A program made the position numbers and the translations under genes. Shown here one piece after another: positions 1 through 10,784 of a DNA stretch of 64,000 nt. Source of the DNA: Neoscytalidium dimidiatum (lineage: Eukaryota; Ascomycota; Dothideomycetes; Botryosphaeriales; Botryosphaeriaceae); assembly GCA_037367355.1 (NCBI GenBank), contig CM074698.1, positions 4,138,579-4,202,578 on the forward strand. The letters are read 5' to 3'. Below the pieces are notes generated by a model, which made no database searches, was not told the DNA's origin, and worked only from the letters and a program-made list of their open reading frames with translations. Within the stretch, counting starts at the first letter, position 1; every line of letters starts with the position of its first letter.

Positions 1-1245
1 GGAGGTAGCCTGGCAGACGGATACGTGACAGTCATCAACCGGTACGACTTTTCCACTTTGGATCACTTGGACTGCCATCTTTCAATCACCGGTGATGGCT
101 TCAAGAAGCAACTCGGTCAGGTTGACGTCCCCGAAACTGCTTCGGGGCAGGAAGCGACCCTGCCATTATCTGAGATATCGACACGGGACGCCCCACCAGG
201 CTCTTACCTCCAACTTGACTGGACCCTCAAAAGCTCTAGTTTGTGGGCTCGAGCGGGACATCTCGTTGCCTCACACCAGCTGCTGACCACTCCTTACTCC
301 GAAACCGTCATTTTCAAGGCTTCGAGTTCCGCGAACGTTACCGTTTCCCAAAAGTCCTCGACAGATATCACGATAAGCGGTCCACATTCGGAATGGCATT
401 TTGATCTTGTTAAAGGAGTAATGATATCCTGGAAAAAGGATGCTGGTGATCTCCTCCAAAGTAGCCCCGTACTCACTTTTCACCGGGCCCCCACAGACAA
501 CGACGTCAGCGTTGCTGTCGAGTGGGAAGAGAAACTACTTCACCTAGCGAATTCGCATTGCCAATCCACCAAGTGGACTCAGGACGATAAGAAAAACACC
601 GTGGAGATCCTCACTGAGCACCGTATTGCACCGCCGGTTCTCGAGTGGTGTGTCGTAGCTAGAACAGCTTATGTTTTCCATGCTACCGAAGACGGCGGAG
701 ACGCCGTACAGGTGTCTATCACTACAAAGGCATCTGGGAAAAACCTACCTTCAACTTTCGCTCGTTGTGGCTTGGAATTCACCATCTCGCCCCTGTTCGA
801 CACCGCGAAGTGGTTCGGCCGAGGCCCAGGAGAGGCTTACCGTGACATGAAACTGAGCCAGAACTTTGGGACTTGGGAGATGCCTATCGATGATCTGTGG
901 ACTGACCGAGAAGTTCCTCAGGAAGGTGGAAACCGGACAGATGTGCGATGGGTCCAATTTTCGGCAACGAAGTCCCAGTCAAACACCCCTCTCAGCTTGC
1001 GTACTCGCTTTCTCGGGTTACCAAATGGAGGTAGCTTCACGGCAAGTCATTATTCCACGGATGATGTTAAGAAGGCAGCTCATCCGTATGAGCTCCACCA
1101 ACACAAGAGGGACGAAGTTGTTGTTCGCGTTGATATGGATCACCAAGGTCTTGGTACGGAATCGTGCGGGCCACCTGCTTTGGATAAGTACTCACTCCGG
1201 GTGAATGAGGGGACTGAATGGAAATGGGGTATTGTAATGTCCTGA
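1..1245 (+). CDS. Beta-galactosidase, GH2 family, C-terminal part (5' truncated by window edge)
   Basis: The open frame enters from base 1, with no ATG near the edge, and ends at TGA 1243-1245, so only the last 415 or so residues are present. The first visible residues (LADGYVTVINRYDF) are the usual lead-in to domain 4 of LacZ-type GH2 enzymes. Further on, KWFGRGPGEAYRDMK and the run PQEGGNRTDVRWVQF are hallmarks of the beta-galactosidase small-chain domain (domain 5). The catalytic TIM barrel would lie upstream, outside the window. The family hydrolyses terminal beta-galactosides such as lactose. No intron is needed in this part and the frame is intact. A decayed lactose-permease/hexose-transporter-type gene lies about 2.8 kb downstream on the same strand, which suggests a former galactoside-use locus (inference). 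Confidence 0.9.
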   Translation, partial: GGSLADGYVTVINRYDFSTLDHLDCHLSITGDGFKKQLGQVDVPETASGQEATLPLSEISTRDAPPGSYLQLDWTLKSSSLWARAGHLVASHQLLTTPYSETVIFKASSSANVTVSQKSSTDITISGPHSEWHFDLVKGVMISWKKDAGDLLQSSPVLTFHRAPTDNDVSVAVEWEEKLLHLANSHCQSTKWTQDDKKNTVEILTEHRIAPPVLEWCVVARTAYVFHATEDGGDAVQVSITTKASGKNLPSTFARCGLEFTISPLFDTAKWFGRGPGEAYRDMKLSQNFGTWEMPIDDLWTDREVPQEGGNRTDVRWVQFSATKSQSNTPLSLRTRFLGLPNGGSFTASHYSTDDVKKAAHPYELHQHKRDEVVVRVDMDHQGLGTESCGPPALDKYSLRVNEGTEWKWGIVMS

Positions 1246-1427
1246 TAGAGTCAAATCAGCTCCATCCAACATGAAAGGGTGACCCAATCATTTCATTGGA
1301 AATTTAGGCCCAAGTTGATATACGGAGCAAAATCTAGATGAAATGCCTTACTCGGCTAAAAAAAAAAAAGGGTAAACACGGCGAAATCTGTCATTCTACT
1401 ACCCGTATTTAAATATGTGGTAGGTGC

Positions 1428-3556
1428 TTAGCAGGTGTACTCAATCGCGAATTCTACTGAAGGAATCCCAGAGAAACCTAGTGGAACAAGGTAACTGATG
1501 TTGTAATATAGATGACCCCTCAGCTGACTGCCATACGTACTCGGCTGAAGAGTAAGTCCTGGCGCTGAAACGTTGATGGAGAGGCAGGGAAGTGTCCGGA
1601 AACCGTCGATGCTGTGGCCTTGAAGCATCCATACTGGCGAGACACCGGAAAGGGCGAAAGTGAAAATGTTTGAGCCTTCCTGTGTTGTGTTTGGGTAACT
1701 GATCTTTAGTGTACCTGGGCCCGCAACGGCATCGATAGTTGAGGCTGTGGGATACAAACTGAAGAAAGAAGTATAAGGAAACGGTTTATGGTCCGGATCG
1801 GAGGCCCAGTGAATGATTGCGGGCACGAACTGGTCCCCGCGGTTCTCTGTCTCTGCAATGCTCTCGGCACCTATCATCAACGGCTTACTGATCCATGAAG
1901 TTGCCACTCGAACGTAATCAGAGCTGAGGTCTTCCTTGATGGTCTTGTTTAAGAATCTCTCTGAACCAGTGAATGTTCCCTTCAGCTCTGTTGAAACGGT
2001 TTCTGGCATGTATCGTGCTGCCTGTTCGGCTACAAGAGCTATTTGAGGCCCTTGGGAAATGTCGTAGAGTAGATCTGCTTCTCCCTTGGGTGTCTGGGGC
2101 CCATATTCATGACCAAAAATAGCCCAGAACCACAGGGAAAGAATTGAGGAATGTGTTGTCATGTCCCTGGTATAGGCACGGTCGTATGCTTTCTCATGTG
2201 AGCGCGATACAAATAGAGAATGGGGCTTTCCAAATGCAACACCTACGGCCGACCATGTTCTTGAGGTACCCATTGTAGTGCTGTCCAATATCCTTCCAGA
2301 GCTCGGCCAATACGTAACGGGACGTGCTTTGTATGGATGAATTGGGCGGAGCATATTTTATGGTTGCTGCAAGAGCCCAAATGTCTTCGCCGTAATATGT
2401 AGGGGCATTATACTCCCCTAGCATGATTAGTGTGTATCAGGGTTGAATTTAGAAAGGCTGGTACCAAGGGTGTTCGAGCTATTCCAGATAAAGAGTTCGA
2501 GGAGGAGATTTCCCTGTTCGTTTGCGAAGTCGGTGAAGGTTGCATTGTTCATCCGTTCGCCGATCCATGACAATAAGAAAGCTCTCATGTAGCTAGGATT
2601 TGAATAACCGAGGATTAGGTTGTCGCCTTCCGGGTATGTTCCATTTCGTCGCATGCCCCCGATTGCTGCAGCAACAAGCACACTTTCGATATCTGTGACC
2701 AGATCATCACCTACCAGAAATTCAAACTCCTCTACCGCCTGGATAAGTGTGGTCCCAATAAACTCCCTTGGGAAGTGGAGGTCAGCATTTGGCGCCCTTC
2801 CTTGAGAACGAATGTGAGATGAACATGGAGTCTCAGGAGGAGCTACTAGGAATAGCAAAGCAGAGAACAACGTGAGGGCTCCTTCTCTGTCTTCTCTGGA
2901 CAGACTTACCTCCAGTTTGGATCATACGTGCTCTGTAAATGCTGTCATTTAACGTGGCCATTTTACTTCCGCGGCTGAACATACATAAATTTTTGGGGGG
3001 TATAGGGGTGAGTCTGAGCTTGGATCCGGCTCTGAGAAACGCTAAGAAGTAAGCTTCAGGACGCCATGCCATATTCGAGAGACTGCAGAGGACTCATCAA
3101 CGACTGACCATCTGGAGAGAGCTTGAATGTTCCAAACCAGGCAGAATTTATATCAGACGTGTATTGACAACGGAGACTGGAAAGCTGTAAGCGCGCGTCC
3201 CATCAAGACGCAACATGCTAATTTATTAATACATACATGTTTCTGAGGGCTATTCTCGCATGCACGACGTCGTCTCTCCGATTGCGCTTCAGGAGGCCAA
3301 TTGCATACCAGCCAGTGAAGCGGACTGACCATGGGCCGTTATCGGAATACCAGATGAAATCATAGTAAGAATCGTATCTCAGGTCCTGGACGCTCATTGA
3401 GTAGTCAAATAGATCCTGGGCAGCTGCTGAAATAGATCCATTGGTACCCCGAGATCCGGAGATAAGAATGAAGAGTACCGTTGCGGCTGTCATCAGCGCG
3501 AACATAATGAAAGGATTCAGTTGCTTACAATGGCTGTTAGTGGCCGTGCCGGGCAT
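1428..3556 (-). CDS. Conserved fungal protein of unknown function, N-terminal membrane anchor, multi-exon
   Basis: Five or so short introns join reading frames that make one continuous protein. Three introns can be placed well: 2767-2909, 2418-2464 (47 bp) and 2189-2246 (58 bp). They join YDPNW to REFIGT, SNTL to GEYNAPTYYGED and NMVG to PYDRAYTRDM, so the phases agree. Two more introns lie between about 2930 and 3240. The start at 3556 is followed by a hydrophobic segment at about residues 18-35, a likely signal anchor, then a lumenal/extracellular body. The C-terminal half is rich in Ser/Thr with several NxS/T sites, as in secreted proteins. The blocks WYSDNGPWS, EYNAPTYYGED and DRAYTRDMTTHS feel familiar from a conserved fungal hypothetical family, but I know no assigned activity and give none. 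The gene looks intact and converges on the beta-galactosidase. Confidence 0.7.
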
Positions 3557-4049
3557 TTGAATTTATCCTCTTTGATTTACATTGCTAAACGAGGTGATCA
3601 CCTGTCCTTCGCATCTTCGCTAGGGTCCCTACTTCCCCGCAGCTATGCTCGGCGCATCTCTTGAGCGGAGCTGTGCAACTATTCAGCCGAAGGACTTCGA
3701 ATGTGGTATCTTCCTAACCGAATAAAGCAGCACAGCCGCCATCGATTGTGCACCCCATTCTTAAGATGCAGCACTACTTATCCGCGGTCTGATTAGCCGG
3801 TGGAAGCTATGCACGAGTAGCAAGGGTGCGAGGGGATTTCCGAAGTTCGCTACACCGGCGATTGCGGTGAATATGGGCATACCGGAGAAATCGTTCCCAG
3901 GCCAGCTATGCACTTGGTATGCCCGCTCCACAGTACTCGTAGGTAATTATCTTTATCTATATGGACAATTCGTGACGCAAAAACACTAAATAGACTCGAT
4001 TAGGAAAGGGCGAGATTGTCTCGACCAAGCTGTTACTATACTATCAAAG
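3557..4049. other. Intergenic, divergent promoter region
   Basis: This lies between the minus-strand unknown gene and the plus-strand transporter relic. No ORF, repeat or clear motif is seen. Confidence 0.5.
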
Positions 4050-5372
4050 ATGTCGGGTGAAAATATTCCCACAAGCCACAGGATTGGTCGATTTGAAAAT
4101 CCAAACATCGTCAAGCTCAATACCATTCTTTTCTTGGCAATAATCTCTAGCTACGAAACAGGATTTGATGGTTCTATGATGAGTGGATCAATAGTTCATA
4201 TCGCCCGGTGCTACGCCACTGACAAATGCAGATGGCCTACAATCGCTTCACACGTGACAATGCTTCTTCCACCGTCCGGGACCTCCAGTACTGTTTGTGT
4301 CCTTGGCAGCTTCTTCAGACGCCACTGACAGGAATCTAATGGGCTTCTGAACGCAATACAAAACGTTGTGCAACTAGTGGTGTTGGTAAGAACTTCCCCA
4401 AGGCTCTGAACACTCTGGTCATCTTTTGACATGGGTTGCAGCCTTTCTGTGTTATTGCTTGGGACTACTTCGGACGTCGTTGAACTTTGTTCAACTTTGA
4501 TTAGTGGCGCGCTTATAATGCTCGTCGGAGTCGCACTGGTGAATTGAGGAATTCGGCTTCTTTTTTTTTCTACTAATATAAGTCTGTCAGCGGGGATGTT
4601 TGTAGCTGCACGAGGAATTCTCGGGTTTGGCCTCGCGTTCAAAATCACGGCTGCGCCTCTGCTCATTCTCGAACTGGCTCACCATATCAGAGGGTACCCA
4701 TGTATCCGCACCACTGGTTGGGCTTTCTTTAATTGGCGAACAGGCTCCACTTGTTAGTATCTATAATGATCTGTACTCAGCCGGAGCCGTAGCGGCCGCT
4801 TGGATCACTTGCGGCACCTTCCGCATGGCCACAGATTGGGCATGGAGAATACCATCACTTCTTCAAGCATTCTCGAGTCTATTACAGCTGATACTCTGCT
4901 AGTGCATAGAGGAATCTCCGCGATGGCTCATTGCGAAGGACCAGGTCCATCAGCCAAAGAGCTCATAGTCAGATACCGTGCTGCTAGAAATCCCGAGAGC
5001 CAAATTGTTGCATTTGAGGTTGCCGAGACCCGCGAGGCACTTCGACTCAAGGCTGAAGCCGCAAAATCATCCACCTAACTATCATTCTTCCGGCCAAAAG
5101 GGAACAGACACCGTCTCCTAATAATCCTGGCTAGAGGATTATTCTCTCAATGGAGCGGTGACGGCCTGATTTCTTACTATTTGACACTGATTCTGGATTC
5201 TATAGGGTATGAGTCCGAGGCGACACGGACCTTAATCAATACACTGTTGCAGATCTCGAGCTGGGTATGGGGAGTCACCTTAGCCTTATTCGTCAATCAT
5301 TTTGGCAGAAGAGGTTTGTTCTCAGCCTCTACGATTGGATGTTATTTATATAATTCGGTAAGCATTTATTGA
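4050..5372 (+). pseudogene. MFS sugar (lactose permease/hexose type) transporter relic
   Basis: The N-terminal block (FENPNIVKLNTILFLAIISS, then YETGFDGSMMSG) matches the first membrane helix of fungal hexose/lactose permeases. Later, in shifted frames, come a VAARGILGFGLAFKITAAP-like block near 4605-4680, SAGAVAAAWITCGTFR near 4770, ESPRWLIAKDQ near 4910, and ARGLFSQWSGDGLISYYL at about 5120-5180. That last block runs into the segment ending near 5372. The order is correct for the family, but the pieces sit in different frames, the region after the second block is scrambled, and everything after about transmembrane helix 8 is missing (full-length members are about 500 aa). The poor match just after GSMMSG suggests indels rather than introns alone. 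It lies beside a GH2 beta-galactosidase, so lactose or galactoside uptake is a reasonable guess for its former role. Confidence 0.75.
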
Positions 5373-6351
5373 ACTTCTTTGGAAGACATGTTCGATGTTG
5401 ACAAGACTCAGTTTAAACTGTGCTTAAGGCAATGTACGAAAAAAAAAACAGCTCTAAGCGGAAGCAGCTCTCGATGCATTGCAAGGGGAGTACTTTTCTT
5501 GTATAATTTCTTCTTTTCCATTGGTTGGGGATGTTGCAATTTAATGCACGCAAGGATAACTCAAGCACCGCTTTTTGTTTCAACACGGGGAGCTTCAAGC
5601 ATGACGCACCCAGGTGATGGATGATTCCAGGGCTTCTAAATGAATATTTGTAGCTACTTGAAGACTACACAGTGCTCCCATGTATAGGACTTGTCACAAT
5701 CGCGGTATCGAATCGTAGAAGTAATGCGCGAAATCTAGCGAATCCGCATGACACAGTCGCGTATGAATAGATTTGATATATCACCAAATACACTTCATCT
5801 AGTACGTGGGTGGCCTGCCCTTCGTGAAGAAATATCCTGTGTAGCCACGCATGGCGTTTTTTGCCGTGACAAAATTGGCAAGCTTCACCGAACAGACCGC
5901 TTCGGTCGAGACGACTTTCCCCTTTGAGGATATGTGACGTGCCAAGAACCCAGGAACGGTTTCAATGAGCAACGCGAAATTAAGCAAACGAGTGCTTGCG
6001 CCAACGGGAGATTGCAGACAAGGTATATTGTGGACTAGATCGACTTCTTGGGACGCCGTTGTCGCTCGTGCCAAGGCAGAATAGCTCAGGACAAGGCACA
6101 ACAGCCTGGTAAGGCAGAACAGCTCGTATTCAGTACAACTTAGTTGACTGATACGTATGCACAGCCAACGGGCAGTGCATCTCCTCGGAACTTGGACAAA
6201 TTTCAAAGTGCAGCATATAATACCAGTTCATCGTCTTGGTGTAGCTTGAGAACCAGATGATTTGCACACTCACTCCCACCAATTCGCTCACTACCGCTTC
6301 TCATATCATACGACGTCAATTTGAGCCAAGGCAAGGTAGCCAAACATCGGA
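5373..6351. other. Intergenic, no gene recognised
   Basis: Short ORFs exist (for example minus strand 5799-6206), but none shows domains, a plausible exon structure or family-like sequence. The missing C-terminal half of the transporter relic was looked for here and not seen. Confidence 0.5.
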
Positions 6352-7483
6352 ATGACTGCCGGCGGTATCATCACACCTATCATCGCGTTGGTGATTTTTG
6401 TTTTCGTTACCGCTATCGCCGTATTTCAAACATATCGCCATCAAACTTGGATGCTTTGGTCTCTCATTTTGAGCAGCGTGCGTAAGTGTTACTCCGTCCT
6501 TGCAAAATCTGCAACATGAAGAATCCCTTCCAATGATGTGTTGGCCACAACAATCTTCATACTGACCACCGTGTGCTTCTGCTTTGGGCAGTTTTCATCC
6601 CTGCCTTCGCACTCCGTGCTGCCGACGGCGATTCTGACCCATATGACGGGGACTCTCCTATCTTTACCATCGCGATTATCCCGCACGCGCTCGCCGCCCT
6701 TTTTCTTCAGTATGTTGTTTTTACACTTTTCCAGCGGCTAGTGTGGTGGACCGCTCCATCTCCTTCCGCGCTCACCCGGCAAACGTTGTGGTTTGCGCCA
6801 CGGTACGCGTTCCGCTGGATGAATGGAATACTTTTTCTGCTGGCATGCGTTCAGTGCATACCAGTCTACATTTTCATCTGGAGTGGTCTGGTTGGGCAGA
6901 CGGTGCTACTACTGGTCTTCCTGGCTTTCTTTGTGAGGTTTGCGCATGTGAGTAAGTCGTGGACTGGCTTTGTTAAAGGGGAGACGACACCGGGATCATG
7001 GAAGAGCAAGGGCCTTGTAAGTCTTGGATGTATGAGTGGAATGCTTCTGGTAAGTTCGGCAGTGGGTTTTGTCGCCCCGACCAGTTGGCTTGCATATCAG
7101 TTGGGATAATTCAGATCTTGCTGACGCATTCTCAACCTAGCTACGCTCCATCCTCGGCTGGATCATGATCATGCTCGGCGAGGAAGAGACATTCTTGACG
7201 GTGTATATCTTCGACTCACTCCCATTGCTGGGTAAGTCATTGACACCAATTCAACTTTTGGTTCATTGAAGAACCTTTTATTTACTTTTCGTTCGCCATA
7301 GTCTGCTTCATCCTCTTTGCTTTCCTCCATCCGGGAACCTACATGCCCATGGAGTACACCCGATTCCATATCGAAAAAGACTCTGTCATGCAGACGAAGA
7401 TGGCAGATGCTCGCGTTGCAGAGCTGACTCGCGATGCCTCTAGCGCTGCAAACATGAGACCGACAGCAGTGGTGTCAGTGTAA
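6352..7483 (+). CDS. RTA1-like multi-span membrane protein
   Basis: The ATG at 6352 starts a very hydrophobic protein. Intron 6485-6590 (GTAAGT...CAG) joins WSLILSSV to LFIPAFALRAADGD in phase. A second intron starts near 7050 and ends at the AG just before 7141. A third lies at about 7232-7302. The assembled protein is roughly 290 aa with about seven membrane segments. The last exons read LRSILGWIMIMLGEEETFL, then VYIFDSLPLL, then a FAFLHPGTYMP-like block. This fits the RTA1-like layout: arginine-led helix, acidic residues, FD(S/A)xPMLL, then HPG. RTA1-like proteins include lipid-translocating exporters and resistance proteins of the plasma membrane. The match is by pattern only, and a DUF3112-type membrane protein is an alternative. 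The C-terminal tail is charged. The frame looks intact. Confidence 0.5.
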
Positions 7484-8304
7484 TTGTAGCAAGAGTTTTT
7501 GTATTAATTTGAGGTCTTCAGCGAGAGATCAAGGTTTAATTGCTTATCAAACCTGGCCGAAGATCTTTTACTCGTTTGGCCTGAGAACCTACACAAAAGT
7601 AAACTGAATATAAAAGCCAACTTTTCTGAGATCGTGTTCGTAGGGTGACCAGAATATTGGAGAAGCTGAGTCAACTTGGAACAAACGAGCTACGGCTTAG
7701 GTTGATCTGTGATTAGTGGGCAGTCTCTCGCTATATTTGCATACCAGACACACTGGAAATTTGACGCAGACATTAGCTAAATTTGTTGCAAAATGCATAG
7801 TTCAAATTTAGCACTATCGCTACTACGACACGTGCCTTCTGCAACGTAGCAAAGTGGGCTATCCGCTTATAATCGCACATTGTAGGCATTTCTTACATGA
7901 GTTTTGCAGGAATTCAAGAGTGTATTGCCAATCACCAAGCTTCATTGGTGTAAAATAGCTGGTAGAGTGTTTCCTTTCTCTGCGACATGTAGTCGGGCTC
8001 ATCGTCTTGCATAAAAATGCTGAAAATCAAAATTATAGCCGATTCGTATCTGAGAGTTGAAAGTTTAGCGGAGGTAAGTGGATATAGAGGCTTTCCTCTT
8101 GACTCGGATAACACTTTCGGAAGTTTGCGGCCAGGCCGATCTCCGTCTTAATCCCGCATGCCGCTTGGCTCTCGTAACCGATAGTTTGGCTTACCTTATA
8201 AGGGCATGGAAGCAGAATCATGTATGTGGAATCAGAACGCAAACACACTTCTTCATCATGTCCATTCCTGCTTCTGTATGAACACCAGACTCCGGCAGAT
8301 CTCA
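7484..8304. other. Intergenic, no gene recognised
   Basis: AT-leaning spacer between the RTA1-like gene and the DUF1989 gene. No recognisable ORF or repeat. Confidence 0.5.
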
Positions 8305-9394
8305 ATGGCCACTAGCTTCGTGGATAAGGAGCCAGAGCCGGCCTATCAGGCTAGCCAAAACTCTCCACTTCAAGTGAATGAACGGCTCTACACTGCGATT
8401 GGGCTCACTAGCGTGAATGCGGGAACCCGACAACTATCAACGCGGATCATCATAGAACCGCGGACGGCGGAGGCGTGGATCGTGCCAGCCCGGACAATTT
8501 GCCGAATAACTACTCCAGACGGTCCTCAGGTCGGTGACCTGAACATCTGGAACCGCCACAATCCACGCGAGCATATGTGGACAGCGAGGTCATGACAATT
8601 GCACGCTAGTCATCTGCGTCAATTCGATCGTTTATGGAGTTGTCTACCCTACATGCGACCACTCACCACAGTCGTTGCAGTAAGATGAGCCTGATATTCA
8701 ATTTCAGCTGATTTGTACATCATCTGATTTCAATGACAGAATACCTTGCAGGAAGGGCCACTGGATAGCTGTGGTGGACGAGTGCACGACCTTCTTGGCA
8801 CACGATGCGACCCGTACAGTATGTGGACCTCGACCGAGCACCGATTCTGACAGTTTCGGGATGACCATTTATTTTGCGCTAACAATGGGAAAATCCCATT
8901 TGGACAGTCAACAAGATCTTAACCGGTGAATCTTACGATTACCATTGTCATTCAAACCTGACACGCGCGATTCTCCCTTTTGGGATGACAGAAGCCGATG
9001 TACATGACAACGTCAATCTCTTCCAGCATACTGGATTAAACAGTGACGACAAGTACTACATGTGAGTTGTCTTAAATTACTGACTCTACGTTGAACATTA
9101 AGGTGGAAAAAAGAAAAAAAAAAGCTGACAATATATCCTAGCAAACCAAGTCCCGCCATTGAAAAGGATTTCATTGAGTTCTTCGCTGAGATTGACCTGA
9201 TATTCGCCGTGTCGGCGTGTCCTGCCGGAGACGAATCCAACTTCGGCTGGGGTGACATGGCGGCGACTTGCCGCCGTCTTGAGGTCGAGTTGTACAAACT
9301 CGTCGATGAAGATAGCTTGTTGGAAAGTTGGACTGCGCCTGGTGTGGCAGACTACAGAGGACTACATGGCTTGAAACTCCCTTCTGAGGTTTAA
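8305..9394 (+). pseudogene. DUF1989 / urea-carboxylase-associated family protein with an in-frame stop
   Basis: The ATG at 8305 opens MATSFVDKEPEP. The DUF1989 core follows: WIVPARTICRITTPDGPQVG, then DLNIWNRHNPREHMWTARS. A TGA at 8593-8595 interrupts the frame, yet family-like sequence continues in the same frame directly after it (QLHASHLRQFDRLWS, then LPYMRPLTTV). Three introns then join in phase: about 8672-8742, about 8816-8908 and about 9060-9141. Later exons carry GGRVHDLLGTRCDPY, LTGESYDYHCHSNL, DVHDNVNLFQHTGLN and FIEFFAEIDLIFAVSACPAGD, ending at 9394. Everything except the one nonsense codon is as expected. The family is linked to urea/amine catabolism in bacteria, and fungal roles are not settled. 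No intron of usable size would remove the stop, so I call it a recent single-hit pseudogene, a base error, or a read-through case. Confidence 0.75.
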
Positions 9395-9796
9395 TACAAG
9401 CTAGGCTCTTCTATACACATTGCACGCTGATTAGACAGCAAGGTGCATCATCATTGTACAGTACATGCAACATCCTGCCGCATCGGAAAGACATTATTGA
9501 AGGCTTTTTTTTTTCGAGAACTAAGGAGATCAGGCATTGTAAGAAAATTTGAGAAAAGCTCCAATGGCAGTTGAGTTGGTGGTACGGTCCTGCGCCTCGA
9601 TTTGACCTTAGTCTCCCTATTGATTGGTGTGAACTCCCGGTTAAGCCACTCCATAGGTAATGACTTACGTATTCGCCACATCTTAGAGTAGCTCAGGGCT
9701 TACTTGATTTTATCAATATGGGAAAGTTGTCCAGGAGAGACTTCTCTGAGTGTGCGAGCTCCGGCATAGCGCCAAAACTGAGCCACGCCGAGAACA
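9395..9796. other. Intergenic, no gene recognised
   Basis: Spacer between convergent genes. Nothing supported beyond short random ORFs. Confidence 0.5.
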
Positions 9797-10784
9797 CTAA
9801 TGCAGTGGTTCCCTTTTGTTATTTACAATAGTACTCCCGTGTAATTGCTCAAGCACATCTACGTCCCCCTCTCTCTTCGTATAAATTTGCCGCAAAATAT
9901 GCCCCGTTAGATAATTGTCTATATCCTTGGTACATAACGCTGCGATTACGGAGCACAGGCGCAGCGCGAGAGCACAGTAGTAAATGTATGTGTAAGCTCC
10001 TATCCAGGCGTTGCTCGCGCCTTCGTTCACCGCTTTCAAAACAACTAGGTCATCCATGCCGGGAACAAGAGAAAGGGCAGTGTTGTTCCCTGCGACGACG
10101 GCGGCGACGACATCGGGGACGAAAGATGGAGCTAGGTCCGCGGCAAGAGCGCGTGGCATGAGGTGATCGGACAGCTCCTGCGGAAGTTTGTTAGTAAGGA
10201 TAGCGGAGAAGACGGAGGTAAAGATGCAGCGGAGAATGGTACGGTTTGCTGAGGTCACGGCTAACCAAACTCAATATATCAGCAGTCTGGCTTAATGGAT
10301 GTGGCTGGTATACGCTTGGTGCTGGAGTCTGTAAGCGAAAGAAAGACACTGTGCGTACCGAATGCGTTCCCTAAGTCTTGGTCGTCGACCAAATAGCAGG
10401 ATGGAGATGGGTTGGGCCGCGGTCCACACGATGGTGAAGAGAGAGGAGTTCTCGCTGGGGCCGATGTCGTTCATGGCTGATGCTTATGATCACGGCGGCT
10501 CCCGCTTGGTACGCGAAGTACGTCCCGACAAGTGACAGCGCAATGCCCATGAAAGTTCCCACAACGTGAACGCTGGAGTAGTAACCTGCTGGAATGGTGG
10601 CCCGATCGGAGCTCAGGGCTTTGGACCGTAGCCTGTCACCTTCCTCCTGGGACAGCAGCGCTACGTTGACGACCGTTTTGTCGGTTGACGGGTGATTGGT
10701 CTTTTCTTGCATGGCTGAGGGGAAATTGAAGCTGGGTGACAGTATGAGTCCGAGAGAAGAAATAGAACGGATTTCTGCCGACAT
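9797..10784 (-). pseudogene. TRI12-type MFS transporter with its central part deleted
   Basis: The N-terminal part contains a PAGYYSSVHVVGTFMGIALS-like block and the hydrophobic first helix. After a one-base frame change near 10465 comes MNDIGPSENSSLFTIVWTAA, then ISILLFGR. This is the N-terminal landmark of TRI12/siderophore-type MFS pumps (NADIGPS, WT, GRLSD). Directly after LLFGR, in another frame, comes DDQDLGNAFG, which in full-length members sits about 300 residues later. The C-terminal part follows: SAILTNKLPQELSDHLMPRAL, PGMDDLVVLKAVNEGAS, and KDIDNYLTGHI near the end. Helices 3 to about 11 are therefore gone, and the product could not form a 14-helix pump. Start choice: 10784 or the in-frame ATG at 10712. 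This looks like a deletion followed by frame decay. Family members export trichothecenes or siderophores. Confidence 0.75.

Noticed and set aside
5799..6206. 135-aa ORF on the minus strand
   Set aside because: No recognisable family, and the residue pattern looks random for a secreted or membrane protein despite a hydrophobic start.
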